Origin: an uncultured Eubacteriales bacterium
GTDB taxonomy: Bacteria > Bacillota > Clostridia > Oscillospirales > Oscillospiraceae
Reading direction: 5' to 3'
Length of the DNA: 21,694 nt
Assembly: GCA_900548615.1 (NCBI GenBank)
Contig: URKW01000023.1
Span: 1-21,694, forward strand
A program made the translations under genes and the position numbers. This document shows positions 16,000 through 21,694 of the stretch, piece by piece; the first letter of the stretch is position 1; each line of letters begins with the position of its first letter. The notes under the pieces are model-generated. The model saw only the letters and a program-made list of their open reading frames with translations. It was not told the DNA's origin and did not search any database.

Positions 16000-16024
16000 A
16001 CTGTACTAAGACAATTGGTACACT
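16000..16024 (-). promoter_or_regulatory. Dyad operator of the YtrA (GntR) type over the export operon start site
   Basis: Plus strand ACTGTA-N13-TACACT (16000-16024); a longer view is TGTACCAA-N5-TTAGTACA on the minus strand. It lies immediately downstream of the -10, where a bound repressor would block transcription. The arrangement AGTGTA-N13-TACACT is, from memory, the B. subtilis YtrA operator, and YtrA regulates an ABC export operon. No gntR-like gene is present in the window. Confidence 0.6.
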
Positions 16025-16025
16025 T

Positions 16026-16053
16026 ATTATACCAGAGCGTTCCCTTTTGTCAA
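16026..16053 (-). promoter_or_regulatory. Strong sigma-A promoter of the export operon
   Basis: Minus strand: -35 TTGACA (16048-16053), 16-nt spacer, -10 TATAAT (16026-16031), both perfect hexamers. Such a strong core promoter fits repression by the overlapping operator. The leader of about 125 nt has no clear riboswitch. Confidence 0.88.
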
Positions 16054-16101
16054 GCAAATTTCCCGCGAAAAACCACTTCACGACCAACGGTAGAGTAAAC
16101 A

Positions 16102-16129
16102 AAAAAGCATGGCTGTCGCCATGCTTTTT
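16102..16129 (-). terminator. Intrinsic terminator after the XRE remnant
   Basis: AAAAAGCATGGC, loop TGTC, GCCATGCTTTTT: a perfect 12-bp stem with a U-tract in either direction. It begins 5 bp past the stop of the XRE fragment and insulates the export promoter from upstream transcription. Confidence 0.85.
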
Positions 16130-16133
16130 GTTA

Positions 16134-16247
16134 TCATTTTTCTTCCGCCGGCTCCGGGTCGTATTCCAGACTGTCGCCGAGCTGACAGTGCAGCACCTCG
16201 CAGATGGCCGCCAGCGTGGAGAACCAGATGGCGCTGTCAAGGGCTTT
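16134..16247 (-). pseudogene. 3' remnant of an XRE/Cro-type regulator
   Basis: The minus-strand frame between an upstream TAA (16248-16250) and TGA (16134-16136) encodes 37 residues with no start codon, including FSTLAAICEVLHCQLGDSLE and ending EPAEEK. This is the C-terminal part of small (about 70 aa) Cro/CI-type helix-turn-helix proteins, whose end is usually L-xx-I-C-xx-L-xCxxGDLLEY. The recognition-helix half is missing. The terminator is still in place. It is too short to bind DNA alone and is probably a decay relic. Confidence 0.7.
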
Positions 16248-16300
16248 TTAACGTTTATCGTGAAATATTTTATGTTTTCTGTCCTTCCCGCGAGCGCCGT

Positions 16301-16450
16301 TCAAGCTTCGTCGTTCAAAGCAGGCGGAGCAAACACATCTTGCAGCGAACCGATATCGAGGATGATCTCTGATGTGTATGTGGTGGTCAGCTCCCAATTC
16401 CTGTCCAGTTCCTGATACATGTAGTATCCGCTGTTGCTGTTGGGATAAGC
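16301..16450 (-). pseudogene. Unidentified 3' gene fragment interrupted by a hairpin repeat
   Basis: An open minus-strand frame of 49 residues, with YYMYQELDRNWELTTTYTSE in the middle, ends at TGA 16301-16303. It has protein-like composition and codon use but no start codon. Going upstream, the frame meets TAG inside the hairpin repeat at 16451-16475. I do not recognise the family. It appears to be the tail of a gene whose front was lost, separate from the XRE remnant by 53 bp. Confidence 0.4.
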
Positions 16451-16476
16451 GGGAGGGGCAGAGCCCCTCCCCTACG
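16451..16476. repeat. GC-rich palindromic repeat, copy A
   Basis: GGGAGGGGC-AGA-GCCCCTCCC is a perfect 9-bp stem, followed by CTACG. Read on the minus strand it begins CGTAGGGGAGGGGCTCTG, sharing the GTAGGGG...CTCTG...hairpin layout with the copy at 20396-20423. It interrupts the gene fragment at 16301-16450. Confidence 0.65.
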
Positions 16477-16528
16477 CACTATGATATAGCCGCCCTATAC
16501 ACCCCGTCAACCATTGACAGTACGGGAT

Positions 16529-16598
16529 GCCTCGCAGAGTTCGCGGTGCGGACGCCGCACGCCCTTTGGCAGCAAAATCGAAGATTTGCGCCAGCTAT
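16529..16598 (+). repeat. Short copy of the glgD-glgA structured element
   Basis: The left end GCCTCGCAGAGTTCGC (16529-16544) is identical over 16 nt to the minus strand of 6291-6306. The right end (16568-16598, GGCAG...AATCG...GATTT...CGCCAGCTAT) aligns with the minus strand of 6143-6175 with a few changes and two deletions. The middle is only about 23 nt instead of about 115 and forms its own stem, GTGCGG/CCGCAC. It stops 2 bp short of the argS stop codon, so again the element sits directly at a gene's 3' end. The outer terminal repeat on the left is not recognisable. Confidence 0.7.
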
Positions 16599-16600
16599 TT

Positions 16601-18343
16601 TTACATCTTCTCCGGTGCGGAGCAGCCGATCAGCGTCATGCCGTTTTTCAGCACGGCGCGGGCGGTATCCGCCAGCTTCAATCTCGCCAGCAGCACGTTC
16701 TCCGCCTCGCCCTTGATGCGGCAAGCATTGTAGAACTTGTGGAAGGCCGCCGCCAGCTCGGTGAGATAGCGGTTGATAAAGCTGGGGTCGTAGTCCCGTG
16801 CCGCCAGCTGTACCACCACCGGATACTGGGCCAGCTGCTTGATCAAAGCCTTCTCCTCCGGCGCGGACAGCACCGTGAAGTCCACGTCGGCGGCGTTCTT
16901 CACCTGATAGCCCTCTGCCGCCAGCGCTTTCAGCAGCGTGCAGATGCGAGCGTGGGCGTACTGGACGTAGTACACCGGATTCTCGCTGTCCTCCCGGACG
17001 GCCAGACCCAGATCAAACTCCATCTGCGTCTCCGGCTTGGCGTTGAAGAAATAGCGGCAGGCATCCACGGGGATCTCATCCAGCAGGTCGGTCAGGCTGA
17101 TGGCCTTGCCGGTACGCTTGGACATACGCACCACCTCGCCGTCACGCACCAGCTTCACCAGCTGCATCAGCACGATGTCCAGCCGGTGTTCGCCGTCCAG
17201 CCCCAGCGCGTCCATGGCGCCCTTCAGGCGGGCCACATGGCCGTGGTGGTCTGCGCCCCAGATGTTGATGACCTTATCGAAGCCGCGAACGGCGAATTTG
17301 TTGCGGTGATAGGCGATATCGGCGGCGAAGTAGGTGTAGAAGCCGTTGGCGCGGCGCAGCACGTCGTCCTTCAGCGCCAGCTTCTCGATGTCCGCATCGG
17401 ACTTCCCGGCGGCCCGGAGGTTCTTCGCCAGAATTTCGGCGGTCTTGAGCCACAGCGCGCCGTCCCTTTCATAGGTGTAGCCCTGCGCCGTCAGCGCCGC
17501 CACGGTGTCGGCCACGTAGCCGCTTTCGTGAAGGGAGGACTCGAAGAACCACTCGTCGTAATGAATGCCGTAGCGCTCCAGATCCGCCTTCATCTTGGGG
17601 ATGTTGTGGCTCAGACCGAACTGGGCCAGTGCGTCATGGCGGGTCTTTTCGTCGCAGTCCAGATACTTGTCGCCCTCTTTGTTGTAGAACAGCTGGGCCA
17701 GCTCCCGGATATCGTCGCCGTGGTAGCCGTCCTCGGGGAATTCCACCGCGTCCTCGCCCTTGATGATCTGGAAGTAGCGGGCCTCCAGACTCTTGGCAAA
17801 CTTCTCGATCTGGTTGCCGGCGTCGTTGACGTAGAACTCGCGCCACACGTCTGCGCCGGACTTCTGCAGCACGCTGGCCAGCGTGTCGCCCAGCACGCCG
17901 CCCCGGGCGTTGCCCATATGCATGGGGCCGGTGGGGTTGGCGGAGACGAACTCCACCATGATCTTGCGGCCCTTCAGCATGTCGCTGCATCCGTAGTCCT
18001 CGCCCGCCGTCTCAATGGCGGTAACGGTATCGCCGAACCACTTATCGCCCAGACGGAAGTTCATAAAGCCGGGGCCTGCGATCTCCACGGAGGTGAAGTA
18101 GCTGCCCTCCAGCGCCATATGCTCCGTCAAAACCGTCGCCACCTGACGGGGGTTCATCTTCATGGCCTTGGCCGCCGCCAGACAGAACGTGGTGGTATAG
18201 TCGCCGTTGGACACGTCCTTGGGGATCTCCACCGACGGCTCGACGGTCACGCCTTCCGGCAGGAGGTTTTCCTTTACAGCGGCGGCGTAAGCCTGCTTTG
18301 TCAGCTGCTGTACCTGTTCCTTGGCCTTTTGGATCATATTCAT
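16601..18343 (-). CDS. argS: Arginyl-tRNA synthetase
   Basis: 580 residues, class I. It charges tRNA-Arg with arginine. An N-terminal Add-1 tRNA-binding domain (about 1-100) precedes the catalytic core. The HIGH motif appears as H142-M-G-N within SANPTGPMHMGNARG, and the KMSKS motif as R-M-S-K-R-T-G-K (about 406-413), the usual ArgRS variant. The C-terminal anticodon-binding helical domain includes YVQYAHARICTLL and ends EKM. Length is in the normal range. The ATG at 18343 has AAGGAG about 12 nt upstream; the ATG two codons later is possible. It is 15 bp after murI and so probably cotranscribed. The repeat copy follows the stop at once, with no classical terminator. Confidence 0.98.
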   Translation of the reverse strand: MNMIQKAKEQVQQLTKQAYAAAVKENLLPEGVTVEPSVEIPKDVSNGDYTTTFCLAAAKAMKMNPRQVATVLTEHMALEGSYFTSVEIAGPGFMNFRLGDKWFGDTVTAIETAGEDYGCSDMLKGRKIMVEFVSANPTGPMHMGNARGGVLGDTLASVLQKSGADVWREFYVNDAGNQIEKFAKSLEARYFQIIKGEDAVEFPEDGYHGDDIRELAQLFYNKEGDKYLDCDEKTRHDALAQFGLSHNIPKMKADLERYGIHYDEWFFESSLHESGYVADTVAALTAQGYTYERDGALWLKTAEILAKNLRAAGKSDADIEKLALKDDVLRRANGFYTYFAADIAYHRNKFAVRGFDKVINIWGADHHGHVARLKGAMDALGLDGEHRLDIVLMQLVKLVRDGEVVRMSKRTGKAISLTDLLDEIPVDACRYFFNAKPETQMEFDLGLAVREDSENPVYYVQYAHARICTLLKALAAEGYQVKNAADVDFTVLSAPEEKALIKQLAQYPVVVQLAARDYDPSFINRYLTELAAAFHKFYNACRIKGEAENVLLARLKLADTARAVLKNGMTLIGCSAPEKM

Positions 18344-18358
18344 AGCGTTTCTCTCTCC

Positions 18359-19168
18359 TTAGTATTTGTCAATATCCACTTCCAGCACCTGCGGCACCGG
18401 TTCACGTAAAAACTGAGGGGCCAGCGCGCCGAAATCGCCGGTGATATCGCTGGCATACAGGGTGATGCCGCCCTGCCGCTCTCCGCACAGGGAGTCGTGC
18501 CGGGCCAGCGAGTCCCGCAGCTGCCGGGCAGCCTGCGCGCCGGAGTCCACCAGCGTCACATCGGGGCCCATGATCTTGGCCACCACCTCTTCCAGCAGAG
18601 GATAGTGGGTGCAGCCCAGGATCAGGGTATCGATGCCCTCGGCCTTCAGCGGCTCCAGATACTCCCTAGCCACCGTCTCCACCACGCAGTCCCCCACCCG
18701 ATAGCGGCTGTTCTCCACCAGCGGTACGAACAGCGGGCAGGCTCTGGCAATGACGGTCACGCCGCCGTCCATGGCGGCGATGGTGCGCTCATACGCGCCG
18801 GAGCGCACCGACGCGGCGGTGGCGATCAAGCCCACCCGCTTATTGCGGGTAACGGCCAACGCCTTGCGGCAGGCAGGCTCCACCACGCCCAGAATGGGCA
18901 GGTCGCTCTCACGCTGCAAGTCCGGCAGTACATTGCTGGACACGGTGCCGCAGGCCACCAGCAGCGCCTTGATGTCAAAGCTCCGCAGGAAGTGCACATC
19001 CTGCCGGGCGTATTTCAGGAGAATTTCGCGGGATCTTCCGCCATAAGGGACACGGGACGTGTCTCCGAAGTATATAATGTTCTCGAAGGGCAATATGCTG
19101 CGGATCTCCCGCACGGCAGTCAGCCCGCCAAGACCGGAGTCGAATACTCCGATGGGCCGTTCGTCCAT
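18359..19168 (-). CDS. murI: Glutamate racemase
   Basis: 269 residues. It interconverts L- and D-glutamate for peptidoglycan, in the cytosol. IGVFDSGLGG at the N-terminus carries D10; the two catalytic cysteines are C73 (VACGTVSS) and C186 (LGCTHYPLL). The first motif is usually ACNTAS/T, so the Asn after Cys is Gly here. The ATG at 19168 is chosen because AAGGAG precedes it and the family begins just there; 20 upstream in-frame codons would run into the promoter. It is the first gene of a murI-argS transcript with its own promoter. Confidence 0.95.
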   Translation of the reverse strand: MDERPIGVFDSGLGGLTAVREIRSILPFENIIYFGDTSRVPYGGRSREILLKYARQDVHFLRSFDIKALLVACGTVSSNVLPDLQRESDLPILGVVEPACRKALAVTRNKRVGLIATAASVRSGAYERTIAAMDGGVTVIARACPLFVPLVENSRYRVGDCVVETVAREYLEPLKAEGIDTLILGCTHYPLLEEVVAKIMGPDVTLVDSGAQAARQLRDSLARHDSLCGERQGGITLYASDITGDFGALAPQFLREPVPQVLEVDIDKY

Positions 19169-19205
19169 ACACCCACTCCTTGCTTGCAAAATTAACTGGC
19201 ATAAT

Positions 19206-19234
19206 ATTATACTATGCTCCGCCGCCATTCACAA
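19206..19234 (-). promoter_or_regulatory. Promoter of murI-argS
   Basis: Minus strand: -35 TTGTGA (19229-19234), 17-nt spacer, -10 TATAAT (19206-19211). The leader to the ATG at 19168 is about 30 nt. Confidence 0.75.
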
Positions 19235-19267
19235 GCAAAAAATCGCCGGGCCGCTCTCTTTTTTCAC

Positions 19268-19759
19268 CTATCCGGCCATGTCGTTTCCATTTTTGTCCAC
19301 AAACCGGTAGTCATAATACCCGTCCAGCAGCATAAACGCCGCGGGCAGCTCGTGGGGCGCCCGCTCCGAGGTCTCCTCGCCGTCCTCCGTGGTGACCACC
19401 ACCTCGGCAAAATCCGGGTTGTTCACCAGCATAAAATCGCCCAGCCCCTCCCGGTGGCACACATAGATGTCCTGTATGGGCATTTCCGCCTCCAGCACCG
19501 CCGTGAAGGCGTAGCGGTTCTCTCCCGTCACCTGAAGCTCCAGCGGATAGCACCGCAGCGGCTCCTCTCCGCCGCCGGCCGTCACCCAGATCAGGCACAC
19601 GTCGCCCAGATTGGCGATACCGGCCAGCGTCAGCTCCGGCTCGTCCGGCAGCGCCTTCCGGGCCAGTGTCAGCCGGCTGTCCTCTCTGGCGGCGCTTCCG
19701 CAGCCCAGCAGGCCGGCCGCCAGCACCAGCGCCAGCAGCAATGCGAGTCCTTTCTTCAT
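19268..19759 (-). CDS. Small lipoprotein of unknown function
   Basis: 163 residues. MKKGLALLLALVLAAGLLGC is a signal peptide with lipobox L-L-G-C20, so it is exported and lipid-anchored. The mature part is short and mixed alpha/beta, with no motif I recognise; landmarks are LGDVCLIWVTAGGGEEPLRC, IQDIYVCHREGLGDFML and LLDGYYDYRFVDKNGND near the end. Three cysteines other than the lipid-bearing one are present. The ATG at 19759 has GAGGAG upstream; a much longer frame continues in front but lacks a start site and crosses the promoter. It is monocistronic, divergent from the gene at 19958. The DGYYDYRFVD ending suggests a repeat-like or binding module, but I assign no function. Confidence 0.82.
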   Translation of the reverse strand: MKKGLALLLALVLAAGLLGCGSAAREDSRLTLARKALPDEPELTLAGIANLGDVCLIWVTAGGGEEPLRCYPLELQVTGENRYAFTAVLEAEMPIQDIYVCHREGLGDFMLVNNPDFAEVVVTTEDGEETSERAPHELPAAFMLLDGYYDYRFVDKNGNDMAG

Positions 19760-19795
19760 GGCAATGCGCTCCTCTCTATCATGATCTCTGCTTCC

Positions 19796-19824
19796 AATAT
19801 ACCATACCCCGCCGGTCTTGTATA
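19796..19824 (-). promoter_or_regulatory. Promoter of the lipoprotein gene
   Basis: Minus strand: extended -10 TGG-TATATT (-10 at 19796-19801), 17-nt spacer, weak -35 TATACA (19819-19824). Confidence 0.5.
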
Positions 19825-19909
19825 GCGGCGGCGCATAGTTTTTCCCAATTCTGCCGGAAATTACGTTTCTTTTTTCTCCGCTTTCTCTGTACCATCCCAT
19901 TGACAGGCG

Positions 19910-19918
19910 TGCTATAAT
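19910..19918 (+). promoter_or_regulatory. Extended -10 promoter for the gene at 19958
   Basis: TGC-TATAAT (19910-19918). The TTGACA at 19900-19905 is only 7 nt away and cannot serve as its -35. The block GTGCTATAATTATTG closely matches the promoter of the gene at 1664. Confidence 0.55.
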
Positions 19919-19957
19919 TATTGGTATCGAATCATTGCCCCACAGGAGGTGGCTTTT

Positions 19958-20371
19958 ATGGAACTGAAGCTGACGCAGAAGCAATTCCGGCGCTTGCTGG
20001 ATCTGGTATACATCGGCAACTGGGTGCTGAACTCCACACGGGGTGAGGATCGCATCCGGGAATACGATCAGGTGGAAAGTCTGGTGTTCTCCCACTGTCT
20101 GGGACAGGGCATGGCCTCGCTGACGGAGCTGTATCACGGCGAGCTGATCCCCAGCCGCGCCTTTGCCGAGGGCGGCATCCACGAGGCCATCATGGCCTAT
20201 GAGGACACCACCTTCTTTGAGATTCTGGCTCAGGAACTGGCATTGCGGGACATGGACGATCCCCCCATCACGCCGGAGAATTACGACGAGATCATGGCCC
20301 GCATGGAGGTGTACTTAGGAGAATTCGAGGAGCACGGCACGGATAATATCACTGTCGATCTGGATGAATGA
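19958..20371 (+). CDS. Conserved-looking hypothetical protein, acidic, cytosolic
   Basis: 137 residues, ATG at 19958 with CAGGAGGTG upstream. No signal peptide or membrane segment is present. The N-terminus LTQKQFRRLLDLVYIGNWVL (about 5-24) and the acidic C-terminal half (VYLGEFEEHG, ending VDLDE) suggest a compact helical protein. Codon use and ribosome site match neighbouring genes, so I consider it real. I do not recognise the family; proteins with this LLDLVYIGNWVLNS start occur, to my recollection, as uncharacterised proteins in gut Clostridia. It is in the same direction as thyA but separated by a hairpin repeat and thyA's own promoter, so not clearly an operon partner. Confidence 0.82.
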   Translation: MELKLTQKQFRRLLDLVYIGNWVLNSTRGEDRIREYDQVESLVFSHCLGQGMASLTELYHGELIPSRAFAEGGIHEAIMAYEDTTFFEILAQELALRDMDDPPITPENYDEIMARMEVYLGEFEEHGTDNITVDLDE

Positions 20372-20395
20372 AATTGCAGTACTTCTTACCGTTTT

Positions 20396-20423
20396 GTAGG
20401 GGCGGACGACTCTGTCCGCCCCC
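20396..20423 (+). repeat. GC-rich palindromic repeat, copy B
   Basis: GTAGGGGCGGAC-GACTCT-GTCCGCCCC: the 9-bp stem GGGGCGGAC/GTCCGCCCC is perfect, with a 6-nt loop. It follows the stop of the 137-aa gene by 25 bp and may slow or end its transcript, though no U-run follows. It belongs with the hairpin at 16451-16476. Confidence 0.65.
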
Positions 20424-20456
20424 ATAATTTCAAATAAGCGTATTTCTACAGAAGAC

Positions 20457-20485
20457 TTGCTATGGCCTTCTGTTTTTGCTACAAT
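20457..20485 (+). promoter_or_regulatory. Sigma-A promoter of thyA-dfrA
   Basis: -35 TTGCTA (20457-20462), 17-nt spacer, -10 TACAAT (20480-20485). The leader before the ATG at 20518 is about 25 nt. Confidence 0.75.
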
Positions 20486-20517
20486 GATACAAATCTCACC
20501 ACAGGAGGAGCACCCCC

Positions 20518-21348
20518 ATGAGCTACGCTGACGAGGTATTCAAACAGAACTGCCGTGATATTCTGGCTCACGGTGTGTGGGACACCGACCAGAACGTCCG
20601 CCCACACTGGGCCGACGGCACGCCCGCCCACACGGTGAAAAAATTCGGCATCATTAACCGCTACGATCTCAGCAAGGAATTTCCCATCCTGACCCTGCGG
20701 CGGACATACTTCAAGACCTGCATCGACGAGCTGCTGTGGATCTGGCAGAAGAAATCCAACAATATCCACGACCTGCGGGGCAATATCTGGGACAGCTGGG
20801 CCGACGAAAGCGGCTCCATCGGCAAGGCCTACGGCTATCAGCTGGGGGTGAAGCACCAGTACCCGGAGGGTGAGATGGATCAGGTGGATCGGGTGCTGTA
20901 CGACCTGAAGCACAACCCCGCCAGCCGCCGTATTCTCACCAATCTCTACAACTTCCAGGATCTCCACGAGATGGCTCTGTACCCCTGCGCCTATTCCATG
21001 ACGTTCAACGTGTCCGGCGACACGCTGAACGCCATCCTCAACCAGCGCAGTCAGGACATGCTGACCGCCAACAACTGGAACGTGGTGCAGTACAGCGTCC
21101 TTGTCCACATGATGGCGCAGGTGTCCGGTCTGAAGGCCGGTGAACTGGTGCACGTCATTGCCGATGCCCACATCTATGACCGCCATGTGCCCGCTGTGGA
21201 GAAGCTGCTGGCGCAGGAGCCACAGGCGGCTCCCACCTTCCATATGGACGAAGCCGTCACCGATTTCTACCGGTTTACCCGTGACAGCTTCTCGCTGGAG
21301 GGCTATCATCCCCTGCCCTTTGACGACGAGATCCCTGTCGCCATCTGA
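20518..21348 (+). CDS. thyA: Thymidylate synthase (ThyA type)
   Basis: 276 residues, methylating dUMP to dTMP with methylene-tetrahydrofolate. Family blocks are RRTYFKTCIDELLW (about 61-74), IWDSWADESGSIGKAYGYQL, the active-site loop LYPCAYSMTF with nucleophile C157, NQRSQDM and the DAHIYDRHV segment. Length is normal. Two blocks differ from textbook ThyA: the residue after P-C is Ala rather than His, and the D-x-x-LGxPFN-x-AQY stretch reads DMLTANNWNVVQY. The ATG at 20518 has AGGAGGAG upstream. It makes dihydrofolate, recycled by the DHFR encoded 20 bp downstream. Function is confident; the clade appears divergent. Confidence 0.96.
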   Translation: MSYADEVFKQNCRDILAHGVWDTDQNVRPHWADGTPAHTVKKFGIINRYDLSKEFPILTLRRTYFKTCIDELLWIWQKKSNNIHDLRGNIWDSWADESGSIGKAYGYQLGVKHQYPEGEMDQVDRVLYDLKHNPASRRILTNLYNFQDLHEMALYPCAYSMTFNVSGDTLNAILNQRSQDMLTANNWNVVQYSVLVHMMAQVSGLKAGELVHVIADAHIYDRHVPAVEKLLAQEPQAAPTFHMDEAVTDFYRFTRDSFSLEGYHPLPFDDEIPVAI

Positions 21349-21368
21349 CCTGTAAAGGAGAAACGCCT

Positions 21369-21694
21369 ATGTTCGCCATCGCCGCCGTATCCCAGAATTG
21401 GGGCATCGGCAAGGATAACCACTTGCTGTTCCACATCTCCGCCGACATGAAGCGCTTCCGCGAATTGACGGAGGGCAAAACCGTGCTGATGGGCCGCAAG
21501 ACCCTGCAAAGCCTGCCCGGCGGCAAGGGTCTGCCCCGCCGCCGCAACATCGTGCTGACCGCGAATCACGGTTTCACCGCCCCGGACGCCGAGATCACCC
21601 ACACTCCCGTGCAGGCGGTATTCACCGCCGGAGAGGAGGCCGCCGTCCTCGGCGGGGGGGGCGGGGGACATCCTCCGCCAAGGAGGCCTGGTGG
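21369..21694 (+). CDS. dfrA: Dihydrofolate reductase, 3'-truncated
   Basis: About 108 codons from the ATG at 21369, which has AAAGGAG upstream; the gene runs off the window. It reduces dihydrofolate with NADPH. Landmarks are IAAVSQNWGIGKDNHLLFHI (about 3-22), with G-x-G-K-D-N and a Met20-loop Trp, DMKRFRELTEGKTVLMGRKT and RRRNIVLT, all typical of the bacterial enzyme. The expected GGGDIYR block follows AAVLGG, but the sequence here has a long G run, after which GACATCCTCCGCCA (D-I-L-R) appears in another frame. This suggests base errors from about 21654 to the end. Operon partner of thyA. The bacterial chromosomal type is clear; no resistance role can be inferred. Confidence 0.92.
   Translation, partial: MFAIAAVSQNWGIGKDNHLLFHISADMKRFRELTEGKTVLMGRKTLQSLPGGKGLPRRRNIVLTANHGFTAPDAEITHTPVQAVFTAGEEAAVLGGGGGGHPPPRRPG

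Noticed and set aside
16514..18409. A 631-codon open frame on the plus strand opposite argS
   Set aside because: argS carries all class I motifs on the other strand; this frame has none.
19240..19262. A terminator after the lipoprotein gene
   Set aside because: There are A and T runs around a GC-rich centre, but no stem of convincing length could be drawn.
19900..19905. TTGACA before the 137-aa gene as its -35
   Set aside because: Spacing to TATAAT is 7 nt, far too short for sigma-A; the extended -10 explains the promoter better.
1..21694. tRNA, rRNA, CRISPR arrays, transposase or integrase genes, prophage
   Set aside because: Looked for on both strands; no cloverleaf, spacer-repeat array or mobile-element enzyme was seen.

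Overview
The window reads as a fragment of a GC-rich, low-redundancy Firmicutes genome, most likely a gut member of the Clostridia (Oscillospiraceae/Ruminococcaceae-like). Reasons: nearly every gene has a strong AGGAGG-type ribosome binding site, the glycogen locus has the Firmicutes glgC+glgD pair, promoters are sigma-A type (TTGACA/TATAAT), and there is no sign of an outer membrane. Species cannot be settled from sequence reading alone. Both extreme ends (about 1-40 and 21650-21694) depart from family expectation, which suggests low-quality contig ends.

Layout, left to right. (1) 1-1567, minus: a LytTR response regulator followed by a membrane GHKL-type (AgrC-like) sensor kinase. The regulator has a one-base frameshift at its phosphoacceptor site and a canonical promoter with a hairpin at the mRNA start. 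(2) 1624-2258: a divergent gene resembling DUF5662, ending in a perfect 16-bp bidirectional terminator shared with glgP. (3) 2263-10680, minus: the glycogen operon, transcribed glgB-glgC-glgD-glgA-glgP from a TTGACG-N17-TAAAAT promoter. A hairpin-rich element with terminal inverted repeats (6140-6349) sits between glgD and glgA and supplies the glgD stop codon. (4) 10681-10860: a structured, gene-free stretch with the terminator of the next operon. (5) 10865-16053, minus: an export operon of lipoprotein adaptor, ABC ATPase, second adaptor and MacB/FtsX-type permease, driven by TTGACA-N16-TATAAT with a YtrA-like dyad operator over the start site. (6) 16102-16600: a decayed stretch with a 3' remnant of an XRE regulator, a second gene fragment, a GC-rich hairpin repeat and a short second copy of the glgD-glgA element. 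(7) 16601-19234, minus: murI-argS. (8) 19268-19824, minus: a small unidentified lipoprotein. (9) 19910-20371, plus: an unidentified conserved-looking 137-aa protein. (10) 20457-21694, plus: thyA-dfrA, with dfrA running off the end.

How the genes work together. GlgC/GlgD make ADP-glucose, GlgA polymerises it, GlgB branches it and GlgP releases glucose-1-phosphate, so one operon holds both synthesis and breakdown of glycogen. ThyA and DHFR form the dTMP/folate recycling pair. The most unusual items are the repeat families (two copies of one structured element, two or three of a GC hairpin family) and the two-adaptor export operon, whose larger adaptor carries an extra domain inserted between its coiled-coil arms.
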